A stretch of DNA of 64,000 nucleotides, taken from Methanospirillum lacunae (GTDB lineage: Archaea; Halobacteriota; Methanomicrobia; Methanomicrobiales; Methanospirillaceae). Location of the stretch: the NCBI RefSeq assembly GCF_003173355.1, contig NZ_QGMY01000006.1, positions 62,001 through 126,000 of the forward strand. The letters run 5' to 3'. Below the pieces are notes generated by a model. The model made no database searches. It worked only from the letters and a program-made list of their open reading frames with translations, and was not told where the DNA came from. Below, piece after piece: positions 8,154-16,612 of this stretch (position 1 is its first letter; every line of letters starts with the position of its first letter). Made by a program: the position numbers and the translations under genes.

Positions 8154-8446
8154 ATCCAGATAACCTCACGGGAAATTGCAGGGAGAATATAAGATGAGAC
8201 TCCATCGGTGGTAACTATCTCCACCGGACGAGTAAACAATGACTGAAGAAACTTTTCAAGATCGAGATATTTTTGGTATGAAACCGTAGCAGGGTCAAAT
8301 TCAATAAGAATATCCAGGTCGCTGGTATGGTTGGCTTCATTTCGTACCACTGAGCCAAAGAGGCCAATTCTCTTGACACCGAACCGGTCTTTCACTCCGA
8401 TGACCTCACGTTTGAGAACCAATAAGACCTCATCCCGTTCTGTCAT
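8150..8446 (-). CDS. Minimal nucleotidyltransferase (MNT), antitoxin-type
   Basis: A 98-residue protein with the nucleotidyltransferase signature GLFGSVVRNE (residues 29-38) and SDLDILIEF (42-50), giving the GSxxR and D-x-D metal-binding residues. This size and motif match the MNT subunit of HEPN/MNT toxin-antitoxin pairs, in which it modifies the HEPN RNase with nucleotides. The partner gene follows with a 4-bp ATGA overlap but is broken, so this is probably an orphan antitoxin. Confidence 0.85.
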   Translation of the reverse strand: MTERDEVLLVLKREVIGVKDRFGVKRIGLFGSVVRNEANHTSDLDILIEFDPATVSYQKYLDLEKFLQSLFTRPVEIVTTDGVSSYILPAISREVIWI

Positions 8447-8453
8447 ACATACC

Positions 8454-9114
8454 TTGTTGTATATTTGAGATACCGTGCAATAATTGTTCTCCCGGTTTTT
8501 CGGAGAAATTGACCGGGAACCAACGGCAGGAATCTGATATGTAATAGATGGTAACTTCCGGATTTGAATACCTTCACTTGTTCCAATGGGATGGATACAT
8601 CCCAGAAACTAATAATCCATCAGAACAATGGAGATGTTACACACCGAATTCTCCTGGATGGGTATATCCTATGATGAGATGATTATCCTGGTCTTCTCCA
8701 TTACCGTAATTCCCTGACTGTTACACCCGAGTAAAAAGTTTGAGTCATAAGAAAAATGAACCTACGAAAAAACCAGGCTCTGAATAAGGGAACCCCCATC
8801 AATCATTGCCATCACCGGGGTTGAGTAAGAGGCAAGATAACTGGGCTAAATAATTACATTATTGACCCAAAAAACGTGAACCTTTAAGAAATTAAACCAT
8901 GAATTCGAATTTATATCCGGCCTACTGAGAATAATTGAAGAGATATACCCGGGAGCAGTAAGATAAAAAGCAATATGAAAAAGATCCTTTGCAATAATCA
9001 TAACCCATATTGAATAGTATCCAGCATTTTACCCACTGAAACTGACGAAGAACGTATTTTCACTATTTACATGAACACGATTCTCAGTTCCCTGGAATAA
9101 AAACAAAGGCCAAG
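8454..9114. other. Intergenic stretch with no convincing gene
   Basis: About 660 bp without a supported gene. A 44-codon frame on the plus strand (8548-8682, starting MVTSGFEYLHLFQW) has a coding-like mix rich in Trp, Tyr and Pro but no ribosome site and no recognised relatives, so I do not call it. The rest is AT-rich and includes the likely terminator region of the transporter gene that ends at 9115. Confidence 0.4.
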
Positions 9115-11334
9115 TTAAATGTTTTTAACTTGTTTTTCCTGTGCCTGTAACACCTGATTTAAAAGAGCCAGAATAGCAGGCATAATTACAACTGCTCCAA
9201 TAAGGGAGAATAACACTGCAATAATGGTTGTCAGTCCAAAGTTACTGATCAGTACAAACGATGAGAGCAATAATGCTGAGAACCCAAAGAAGGTAGCAAG
9301 TCCTGAAACAAGTATTGAAGATCCTATCTTTCTGACACTTTCAGTAATAGCATAAATAGCATCACCGGTCTTTTCTCTTTCTTCTAAAAATCGCTCCATT
9401 ACCAGTATAGTGTACTCAGCACCAACCCCAATAGTCATCGATCCAAGGCAGGCTGTCATTGGCGTATATGATATTCCAAGAATATCCAGTGCAACAGCAT
9501 TCCATCCAACAATACACACGATCGGAACGATAGGTGTAATTGCGTTGACATTTCGATACACTAATATCAGGAACACAAGCACCAGAAGGAATCCCCAGAG
9601 GGTCATCTTGTCCTTGCTTTCAGTAAGATCCTGAATGAGACTGGTATACATATCATAATTACCAGTAATTGTTGCAGTTATTCCCGGGGGAGGATAATTC
9701 AATGCAATATCCCGGGAGATCTGCTCTTTAAGGACCCCTTTCTGACTAGTTTCAAGTTTTTTAGGATATAACTGGATTTGAGCCTCCTGATTTCCACAAA
9801 CCAGTTCATCCTTGATGTCATCTGGAATTTTCTCCATGATGGCTGATATCTCCTCTTCAGAATCAGGAAGTACACCATTATTATATTCTGCCAGATAATC
9901 TGCAATACTGACTCCTGATGTGATCCAGGGTCGTTTTTTCAATTGATTATCAGTAAACTCCTTCATCCATCTGATGGTATCAGGGGAGGTGACTTGAGAT
10001 CCTCGTACAAGGATCGGTATCGGTTCGGTTGATCCCACATTTCTCGTAACCTTATCGAGCATGAGTTTGGCAGGCATATCAGGAGGAACAAATGCTTTTT
10101 CATCGGTATCAACCGGAAGGGTCTTGTCAATCTGAATACCTGCAACAGCAAGAAAAGCCGCAATGAGCAATACCGGTACCGGGTTTCTTGCGATTTTTCC
10201 AGCTACTGAAGACAGAATCAGATCAGTTCTCCTTGGTTTAGTTGATACAGATTCTTTGGGTGAATACTGGAGGTAAAGGGCGAGCAGTGGTATTCCGATT
10301 AATGATGTGAGATAACACGTCGCAACTCCAATAATACTAACCAGTCCAAAGGATCGGATCATCGGGACCGGGGAGATAAACATAGCCACAAATCCCATCG
10401 ATGTAGCAAGCATTGCATACATGACAGCTGGCCCGGATCTGACGATGGTGGTTCTGATAGCGCTTGAAAGAGAAGATAATCTGGATTCTTCATCCAGCCG
10501 TGCCTGGAATTGAATTGCATAATCAATACCTAGACCAATCAGAACAGGGAATGCAGCGATAACTGCCATGTTTATCTTGATATGCAATAATCCCATTATT
10601 CCGAAGGTTATCAATAATCCGATTGCAACCATGATAACCGGGAGAAACCGGTACCGCACGTAGGAAAATAATCCGGCCATGAGCAATACCATCAGGATAA
10701 GGGCTGCAAGAATGAGTGTTGTCATGGACTGGCTCAGTTCATTCTCCATCTCCTCATCAAATACTGATTCTCCGGTTAATGTTACGGTAATCCCCGGGGG
10801 TATAGCGGTATGTTGTAAGAATGAACGGATATCTGCTGCAGTCTCCTTTCCTTTACTCACAGATATACCATTATCCAGTTTGATCATCACCATGGTGATC
10901 AAATTTGAAGGAGTATACATAGTGTAGACATTACCCGGAATACCTGCTTTCACCTCCTGTAATTCACCCTCGCTTTGAGGAATCACCCCACCATTGCGTT
11001 CCTTAATGAGATCAGTAATCGCTGACACACTCGAAACGTGATGCAGGTTTATAATTGACTCTTTTAGGGAATCGATATAATTCAGGGTCTCTACACCAGA
11101 GGAATCCCCTGATTCTATCAAAAGGACCAGAGTACGTTTATCAAACTGTTCAGTATAATGATCATAAATGATTCCTTTCGGTGTACTTTTATCAAGATAC
11201 GTGTTAGAACCGGTCTCCATGGTAAGGAGAGTCATTCCCACTAAAGAGAGAAGAATAACAGAAAGAAAGAATGCAGATACCACACGCTGATGATTCAGAA
11301 TGCAGTTCGCTAGTCTGTAAAAAAGAAAACTCAT
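9115..11334 (-). CDS. MMPL/RND family transporter (copy 1)
   Basis: A 739-residue membrane protein with two similar halves, each with a first membrane helix, a large external loop and then about five helices, the RND/MMPL layout. Motifs include GIGIDYAIQFQARLDEE in the first half and GVGAEYTILVMERFLEE in the second, the region that carries the proton-relay acidic residues. It belongs to the archaeal hydrophobe efflux (HAE3-like) group, which exports lipids or other hydrophobic compounds by proton antiport; the substrate here is unknown. It follows the secreted CARDB-like gene by 15 bp and is paralogous to the gene at 27233-29479. Confidence 0.88.
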   Translation of the reverse strand: MSFLFYRLANCILNHQRVVSAFFLSVILLSLVGMTLLTMETGSNTYLDKSTPKGIIYDHYTEQFDKRTLVLLIESGDSSGVETLNYIDSLKESIINLHHVSSVSAITDLIKERNGGVIPQSEGELQEVKAGIPGNVYTMYTPSNLITMVMIKLDNGISVSKGKETAADIRSFLQHTAIPPGITVTLTGESVFDEEMENELSQSMTTLILAALILMVLLMAGLFSYVRYRFLPVIMVAIGLLITFGIMGLLHIKINMAVIAAFPVLIGLGIDYAIQFQARLDEESRLSSLSSAIRTTIVRSGPAVMYAMLATSMGFVAMFISPVPMIRSFGLVSIIGVATCYLTSLIGIPLLALYLQYSPKESVSTKPRRTDLILSSVAGKIARNPVPVLLIAAFLAVAGIQIDKTLPVDTDEKAFVPPDMPAKLMLDKVTRNVGSTEPIPILVRGSQVTSPDTIRWMKEFTDNQLKKRPWITSGVSIADYLAEYNNGVLPDSEEEISAIMEKIPDDIKDELVCGNQEAQIQLYPKKLETSQKGVLKEQISRDIALNYPPPGITATITGNYDMYTSLIQDLTESKDKMTLWGFLLVLVFLILVYRNVNAITPIVPIVCIVGWNAVALDILGISYTPMTACLGSMTIGVGAEYTILVMERFLEEREKTGDAIYAITESVRKIGSSILVSGLATFFGFSALLLSSFVLISNFGLTTIIAVLFSLIGAVVIMPAILALLNQVLQAQEKQVKNI

Positions 11335-11349
11335 AGAAATCCCCTACAA

Positions 11350-12672
11350 TCAGGAACGATTTCCCAGAACTTTCCTAAAAAACAGGAAATATCCACAGCC
11401 AAGAATACCTACGACTATCAGTGAGAGAATATATGCATTTGAAGCAAGAACTGCAAAGATATCAGTTTGAGCAACAGTAATCGGCACTTTTATAGTATCA
11501 GAGATGTGGGTTTTATTCAGAGCATCCCGATACCGGATTTCAGAATCAAGAGCATATTTCTTCTCTACAGCATTATCAGAGGAGGTTATCTCAAACCTGG
11601 CATGGCCTACATCACCGGGATGTAGATCTCCAAGGTACGCACGGTCATCATTACTGGTAAAAGGATCGACAGCACTTAACCGTACCTCGGCACTATACAA
11701 TGATGTAGCACCAGTATTGCGGTAATGTATGTCAATTGTTTTTGTACTCCCGGGACCAATCACAGGTACCGGACTTGTTATTGAGAAGCCTGTTTTTTCT
11801 CCGATGGGAACACCAATCCGTTTACCTTCTGTTTCAAGATTATCCCCATCGCTATTCTTGTAATTTACACGAATTTCGAGTGGATACTCCTGGACCCCGG
11901 CATCCCGTGAAACTGAAATTTTGAATTTGACATCAGCAACTGACCCAGGTGAAAATGTCCCAATATAGACGGTACTGTCAATAGGTATTATTGGGGAATC
12001 CCCACTTCGATTAATCAGGGCAATAGCTTCCTGCCCAGTATCACGTCCGGTATTCTTAAGACTCACATTAATATACCCAGATCCGCCTGCACTGATCGTA
12101 TCTGGTGTCACCTTAATTACAGCAAGATTAATTGCTGATTTTACCTCGAATGGTATGTTTACCGTGAGATCCTTCTTGTTATACCGATAACTGATGCTGT
12201 CAGTTCCTTGTTGTTCTGCTTCTGCGAGATAGGTATACGACAGATGTAAGGGCAGCATGTATTTTCCGGCTGGAGCGTCATCCTTCACCCTGATCTGGAA
12301 CACTACCTTTTTGGATTCAGAGCCGGTGATATCTCCAATCATCTGCTCATCAGATTTAATGAGAACCGGAGCATTTCCCTCCTGAAGCGAAGCAGATATC
12401 ATTTTTGCAGTACTTGGTTGATCTTCCCTGTCCACGATATCAGACTGAACAATTTTTAGGGTGTTTAATCCGCTGTTCTGAATGGACAATTCTAATGGAA
12501 CAGATGTACCTGGAGTAAATTCATTACTCCCGGTGATACTGACAGAAATATTTGGAGCTCCTGAGAGGAACTTGGTACCTGCACTAACCGGCAGTATTAC
12601 AGTTCCAAGAATTAGTAATAATACCAGGATTATGCTAATTCTTTTTTTTGAGGGCCTTTTTGTATGCATCAT
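11350..12672 (-). CDS. Secreted CARDB/S-layer-like protein with C-terminal anchor (copy 1)
   Basis: A 440-residue protein with a signal peptide (residues about 9-31, ISIILVLLLILGTVILPVSA). Four immunoglobulin-like beta domains of the COG1361/CARDB type follow (INLAVIKVTPDTISAGGSGYINVSLKNTG, then the same pattern further on). A C-terminal helix (about 410-430) ends in basic residues, so the protein faces outside and is anchored. It lies directly upstream of an MMPL transporter. The pairing occurs twice in this window, so the protein is probably a periplasm-side partner of the transporter. A TATA-like box near 12708-12720 and a palindrome just upstream suggest controlled transcription. Confidence 0.8.
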   Translation of the reverse strand: MMHTKRPSKKRISIILVLLLILGTVILPVSAGTKFLSGAPNISVSITGSNEFTPGTSVPLELSIQNSGLNTLKIVQSDIVDREDQPSTAKMISASLQEGNAPVLIKSDEQMIGDITGSESKKVVFQIRVKDDAPAGKYMLPLHLSYTYLAEAEQQGTDSISYRYNKKDLTVNIPFEVKSAINLAVIKVTPDTISAGGSGYINVSLKNTGRDTGQEAIALINRSGDSPIIPIDSTVYIGTFSPGSVADVKFKISVSRDAGVQEYPLEIRVNYKNSDGDNLETEGKRIGVPIGEKTGFSITSPVPVIGPGSTKTIDIHYRNTGATSLYSAEVRLSAVDPFTSNDDRAYLGDLHPGDVGHARFEITSSDNAVEKKYALDSEIRYRDALNKTHISDTIKVPITVAQTDIFAVLASNAYILSLIVVGILGCGYFLFFRKVLGNRS

Positions 12673-12730
12673 TATTCATGATCCTCTGTGTAATCAATAG
12701 TTACCATAACTAATATAAAAAGTATCTGAG

Positions 12731-12790
12731 TATTTGTACAAATACGTGTAGAAATAACTGAAACATTATATGAACATTTGTTTGCAAATA
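12731..12790. promoter_or_regulatory. Two related palindromes in a divergent promoter region
   Basis: TATTTGTACAAATA at 12731-12744 is a perfect 14-bp palindrome. A second site at 12776-12790 (ATTTG, four bases, CAAATA) has the same half-sites 45 bp away. The first sits immediately upstream of the TATA-like box of the leftward CARDB/MMPL operon and the second lies just upstream of the HTH-PAS gene. The likely reader is the HTH-PAS protein itself, controlling both directions. Confidence 0.55.
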
Positions 12791-12831
12791 TCAAGCAAAT
12801 TTATTTCAGTTGGGTAAACCATCCTTTATCT

Positions 12832-14142
12832 ATGCAAAAGATAGCCGGGAATCTCACTCTAATAAAAGATATCCTCCGCCAAAACCCCAAAGGGATGAGT
12901 ATCACGGATATTGCAGAAAAAGTCGGGATGAACAAGCATAAAGTAGGACGTTACCTGGATATACTCCACGCATCCGGACATATTGATCTTCGGACCTTTG
13001 GTATGGCAAAAGTATATACCCCATCATCCCGGATTCCTCTCTCTGCCTTACTCAGTTACACAACCGATCTGGTGATGGTTGTAAATGAAGAATTTCAGAT
13101 ACTTCAGGCAAATGATCCGATGATACAACTCATCAATCTTGACCGGGACCAGATTATTCATCACGATTTACGCTATATTGCTCTACCTGATCCATCTGTC
13201 CTTGCATTCCTCAATGAACTTGCCAATCAGATCCATACTCCTGATAAAATAAACGAAATTCGTCTCTTTTCAAATCCACAACGAATTTTCCATATCAGAA
13301 TTGTCCCAACTACTTTTGAAGATGGTTCGGGTGGGAATACTGTAATCCTTGAGGATATTACTACCGAACGGGAAGCAATTGAAGAAATTCATAGAAGCAG
13401 GGAATTTTTTAGGGAGATGATCTCAAATTTGTCTGACGGTCTCATGGTAGCCAGTGAGACAGAAATTTTTTACGTCAATAACCGTCTCGTTGAGATTCTG
13501 GGATATAGTAAAGAGGAGATTGCAACACTTGAACCTGAAGATATTGCCCATCCTGATGAGAAAAAGAAGGTAAGAGAGATGGTGGAGAGGATGTTAAGAA
13601 CGCCATCATCACTCCATGAGATACAATATTGGGCATATAAAAAAAATGGAGATCCGGTCTTTCTTAATGCACGGATGTCTGCAGTTCCCTATGGTGATTC
13701 ACTCAGGTTTTATGTGCTCGTTTCTGACATGTCCGAACGTCGTAAAAAGGAGGAGCAGGAATATCTTCAGACTGAAATCATAAAACGTGCAGTAGAGCAG
13801 ATGCCGCGTCCCATCTATTGTTATCGTATGGATGGGGAAATTTTTCTTATTAATCAGGCGTTTTGCCAGTTATTCGGCATACTGGATGAGCAGGCTGCGA
13901 TCGGTAAGAACATACATGAGGTCATTGCTCCTCATAACCTTTCATCATTTACGAATAGAGATAAGGATCTGATATCACAGGAGCGGTACATCACCAATAT
14001 ACTTGAAATTGAACAGCCGGATGGGACTCTCATCAGATATTCGGTAGAAAAGTCTCCTATCACCATAAAAAATGCAAAATGCACCTATATATTTGGTGTT
14101 ATTATGACTGATTCCCCAATTACTGATAATCCTCAAACATGA
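12832..14142 (+). CDS. HTH-PAS transcriptional regulator
   Basis: A protein of 436 residues from the ATG at 12832 (MQKIAGNLTLIKDIL); an in-frame TTG at 12778 would add 18 residues but falls on an operator-like repeat. The N-terminus is a winged helix (GMSITDIAEKVGMNKHKVGRY, a recognition helix, then a wing SGHIDLRTFGMAKVY). Three PAS domains follow: about residues 45-175, 180-310 (MISNLSDGLMVASETEIFYV) and 320-430 (AVEQMPRPIYCYRMDGEIF). There is no kinase domain, so it is a one-component sensor that binds DNA itself. It is divergent from the CARDB/MMPL operon. Confidence 0.82.
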   Translation: MQKIAGNLTLIKDILRQNPKGMSITDIAEKVGMNKHKVGRYLDILHASGHIDLRTFGMAKVYTPSSRIPLSALLSYTTDLVMVVNEEFQILQANDPMIQLINLDRDQIIHHDLRYIALPDPSVLAFLNELANQIHTPDKINEIRLFSNPQRIFHIRIVPTTFEDGSGGNTVILEDITTEREAIEEIHRSREFFREMISNLSDGLMVASETEIFYVNNRLVEILGYSKEEIATLEPEDIAHPDEKKKVREMVERMLRTPSSLHEIQYWAYKKNGDPVFLNARMSAVPYGDSLRFYVLVSDMSERRKKEEQEYLQTEIIKRAVEQMPRPIYCYRMDGEIFLINQAFCQLFGILDEQAAIGKNIHEVIAPHNLSSFTNRDKDLISQERYITNILEIEQPDGTLIRYSVEKSPITIKNAKCTYIFGVIMTDSPITDNPQT

Positions 14143-14665
14143 GAGTAATCCATTCCATATCAATTCCCGATTCCTACGGTGCATCGCGTTGTTAACAATT
14201 TGAACTAGTATATGCAATCAAGAGTTTAAACCGGATTAAACCATATCTGTAAAAGTTTCTTCAATTTCCCCTCAGATAACGTAAAGAAATGATCTGGTAA
14301 TGACTCTTCAGATCCAGTTGTTCCAGGACCAATATCTTCGCCCCTCCAGGTAAGATAATCATACCCTTTTCCTACGAAAAAGCAAATGTATCGTTCGTTT
14401 CATAGATCCTGATATTTGTAAAGATTAAACCAGGACATAGTGGAATCTCTACTGAATTTATCAGAGAAGAGAACTGGGTTATCCGGGGGGACCAGGTGGT
14501 ATATACGAAATATCAGCAGAGACCCTAACCCCAAATACCAATACATTTCCAAAAAGGCACAACTTCCATTGAACCGTATCGATTAAGAACAACCCTGGAA
14601 AAAAACAAAATCTGTGATCTGCTCTTCAAATAACTGACCACTAATGAATATGGATTAATTGCCTT
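14143..14665. other. Intergenic stretch with coding-like debris
   Basis: No intact gene. A 57-codon open frame without a start codon lies on the minus strand at 14226-14399 (reads NERYICFFVGKGYDYLTW and ends FNPV). A second short coding-like run lies on the plus strand near 14420-14520. Both look like fragments of lost genes. I cannot name the families. Confidence 0.35.
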
Positions 14666-14685
14666 ATAGTTAGACATCTAACTAT
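14666..14685. promoter_or_regulatory. 20-bp palindromic operator upstream of the hydrolase
   Basis: ATAGTTAGA and TCTAACTAT are perfect 9-bp inverted arms around a CA centre, ending 25 bp before the start of the hydrolase. TTAG-N-CTAA palindromes are typical of MarR or other winged-helix repressors. A site this close to the start codon would overlap the promoter or transcription start in an archaeon with short leaders. Confidence 0.55.
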
Positions 14686-14710
14686 TTATTTTCCAACTTC
14701 CCACTTTCAT

Positions 14711-15424
14711 ATGGAGAACAACACCTTGCCAACCAAAGATCACTCGATAACCATAGAACCAGTTTCGATAAAAAATTTTAACAATTCTATCCCGGCCCTT
14801 GTATTACAGCCAGAACACCCTCGTGGAGTTGCTGCAGTTTTTCATTCGTACGGAGGAAGCAAAGAAGAAATGCTCGGGTTAGGATACAGAGTTGCAGAAA
14901 ATAATCTGATTGCCTGTATTGTTGATTTCCGGGGCCATGGACAAAACAAAACCCCGTTAAACACCGGCATTTCTGAAGATGTTGATAGCGTAATATCATA
15001 TTGCCGGGGTTTTGGAAAGGTAACTACGATAGGACATTCACTTGGAGGCAGACTGGCTCTTTTGAGTGATGCAGATTACAAAATCGGAATTTCACCTTCA
15101 CTTGATAAAAAATACAGTGAGAACACCCGGAATCTACTCAATGCCATGAGGAGCTATAGGGTTTGCCCCCGGGATATTGATATCTTATTCGAAATTCAGG
15201 ATACACTTCCGACATGGAATCCAGAATCTAATTCCAAGGATTCGCTCCTCATCTATGGAGAACGTGATGTGGAAGAGATCATAAAAGGATGCTTTACATT
15301 GCAGGAACAAGGAGTCAAAACATTCAAAATCCCTTCAGCATTGCATCCAGATATTTTCCTCCTGGAAGAGACATTCTCGATCATCAGTCGTCAGATCAAC
15401 GAATGGTATAACGATAATGAATAA
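14711..15424 (+). CDS. Alpha/beta hydrolase
   Basis: A 237-residue soluble hydrolase. [12 protein letters not shown] (about 37-48) supplies the oxyanion region and [11 protein letters not shown] follows. The nucleophile Ser is in GHSLGG (about 112-117), the acidic residue probably in YGERDVEEI and the His in ALHPDIF near 215. The pattern fits serine esterases of the BAAT/dienelactone-like type. The substrate cannot be told. It is preceded by a 20-bp palindrome and followed, 14 bp later, by a decayed cysteine-hydrolase fragment, which may once have shared its transcript. Confidence 0.85.
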   Translation: MENNTLPTKDHSITIEPVSIKNFNNSIPALVLQPEHPRGVAAVFHSYGGSKEEMLGLGYRVAENNLIACIVDFRGHGQNKTPLNTGISEDVDSVISYCRGFGKVTTIGHSLGGRLALLSDADYKIGISPSLDKKYSENTRNLLNAMRSYRVCPRDIDILFEIQDTLPTWNPESNSKDSLLIYGERDVEEIIKGCFTLQEQGVKTFKIPSALHPDIFLLEETFSIISRQINEWYNDNE

Positions 15425-15438
15425 AAATATGCACGAAA

Positions 15439-15693
15439 GTGGATATTAACCATTCTTTAACTCACATTGTAGTTGCTTACGGCTCCAAGATGGTCTGCTC
15501 TTTTTTTACAGGCATTGGAGTTGACACTACCGCAAGAGAAGCATTTCAACACGGATATCACCAGATCTTTGTGGAAGATGCGATGACAGCCGTAACTGAA
15601 GCAGAACACCAGTATGTATGCACGTCCATATTTCCTAAAATCGGACAGATTCGAACAACAGAAGAAGTTATGAAACAACTGACTCAACCTTAA
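15439..15693 (+). pseudogene. C-terminal remnant of an isochorismatase-like cysteine hydrolase
   Basis: An 84-residue frame from a GTG. It aligns by eye with the last half of isochorismatase-type cysteine hydrolases: a beta strand, [17 protein letters not shown], then IFVEDAM and an [15 protein letters not shown] end. Family members are about 180-200 residues with a catalytic Asp, Lys and Cys; the Asp and Lys region is absent. The segment TGI...VDTTAREA lacks the residues that usually contain the Cys (compare T-G-x-x-T-x-x-C-V-x-x-T-A-R). Probably inactive. A separate function of the fragment cannot be excluded. Confidence 0.6.
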
Positions 15694-15811
15694 ACGGTAC
15701 ATCTCTTTTTTTTAAGATACTCAGGAAAGATCCAATGAACCGGAGACGGGTAGTGCATATTGAAAGATGATCTTCTCTTTGCATGAATATGAAAAAAAGG
15801 GATTCTTCGGA

Positions 15812-16426
15812 TTACCGGTAATATAGAGGGGAATTCTGGTCATAGGTATTGTAACCTCCATATTGCATCAGGGTTATGCCATTCTGGTTGGTATTGAAGT
15901 TGTTATGATATCCCGGACCGTAATAGTTGTTATATCCATCTGAGTAATGTCCGTTATTATAATTCCGATTGTCGAAATTATTGAAGATAATACCCTGACG
16001 GACAAATCCCGGATTAACATGCCTCATGGCATAATTATAGTCATCATATCGCCCCTGATACTGATACACATAGGCCAGATTTGACCATCCCTCATCATAG
16101 CCACTATTAATGGAGATTGCACGTCGAAATGCGTCCTGCGCTTGAGAATACTGATTATTAGCCTGATACGCAATACCCAGATTGTTCCATGCTATAACCA
16201 GACTTGGATCGATAGCAACCGCATTCAAAAATGCGTTAATCGCAGCTGTGTAATCACCCTGATTATAATATGTTGTTCCCAGGTTATTCCAATTATATGC
16301 AGACATATCTGCATTACAAGGCCCAATGAAGAGGCACAGCATCAAAATTAAAACAGTTCCGGATAAAAGTCCAATATGAAAATTTTTACCACATAAGAAA
16401 AGATTCCCCGATCTCATATGTTTCAT
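15812..16426 (-). CDS. Secreted TPR protein with Asn/Tyr/Gly-rich tail
   Basis: A 204-residue protein. Residues about 18-39 are a signal peptide or anchor (GLLSGTVLILMLCLFIGPCNA). Three TPR units follow (YNWNNLGTTYYNQGDYTAAI, AWNNLGIAYQANNQYSQAQ, GWSNLAYVYQYQGRYDDY), so it probably binds a protein partner outside the membrane. The last 55 residues are low-complexity, rich in Asn, Tyr and Gly (NNFDNRNYNNGHYSDGYNNYY), resembling prion-like or adhesive tails. It is convergent with the cysteine-hydrolase remnant and 186 bp downstream of the NosD-like gene on the same strand. Confidence 0.75.
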   Translation of the reverse strand: MKHMRSGNLFLCGKNFHIGLLSGTVLILMLCLFIGPCNADMSAYNWNNLGTTYYNQGDYTAAINAFLNAVAIDPSLVIAWNNLGIAYQANNQYSQAQDAFRRAISINSGYDEGWSNLAYVYQYQGRYDDYNYAMRHVNPGFVRQGIIFNNFDNRNYNNGHYSDGYNNYYGPGYHNNFNTNQNGITLMQYGGYNTYDQNSPLYYR

Positions 16427-16612
16427 ATTTCCTGTAAGAAGAAATACATTTTGATCTTCTTTTGATCATGAGGGCAAGGATAATTTCAGCTGAGCATCCT
16501 TGATTCTGGGGATATTACAATAAATGGATACTTTGCCGGCGATTACCTGTCAAAAGATAACTAGCTGGATACAATCCCTGCACTATTTGGAAAAAATGAA
16601 ATTAATGAGATA

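Noticed and set aside
8548-8682. 44-codon frame with coding-like Trp/Tyr/Pro content
   Set aside because: No ribosome site, no recognised family, and surrounded by noncoding DNA. It may be debris, so it is mentioned only in the gap entry.
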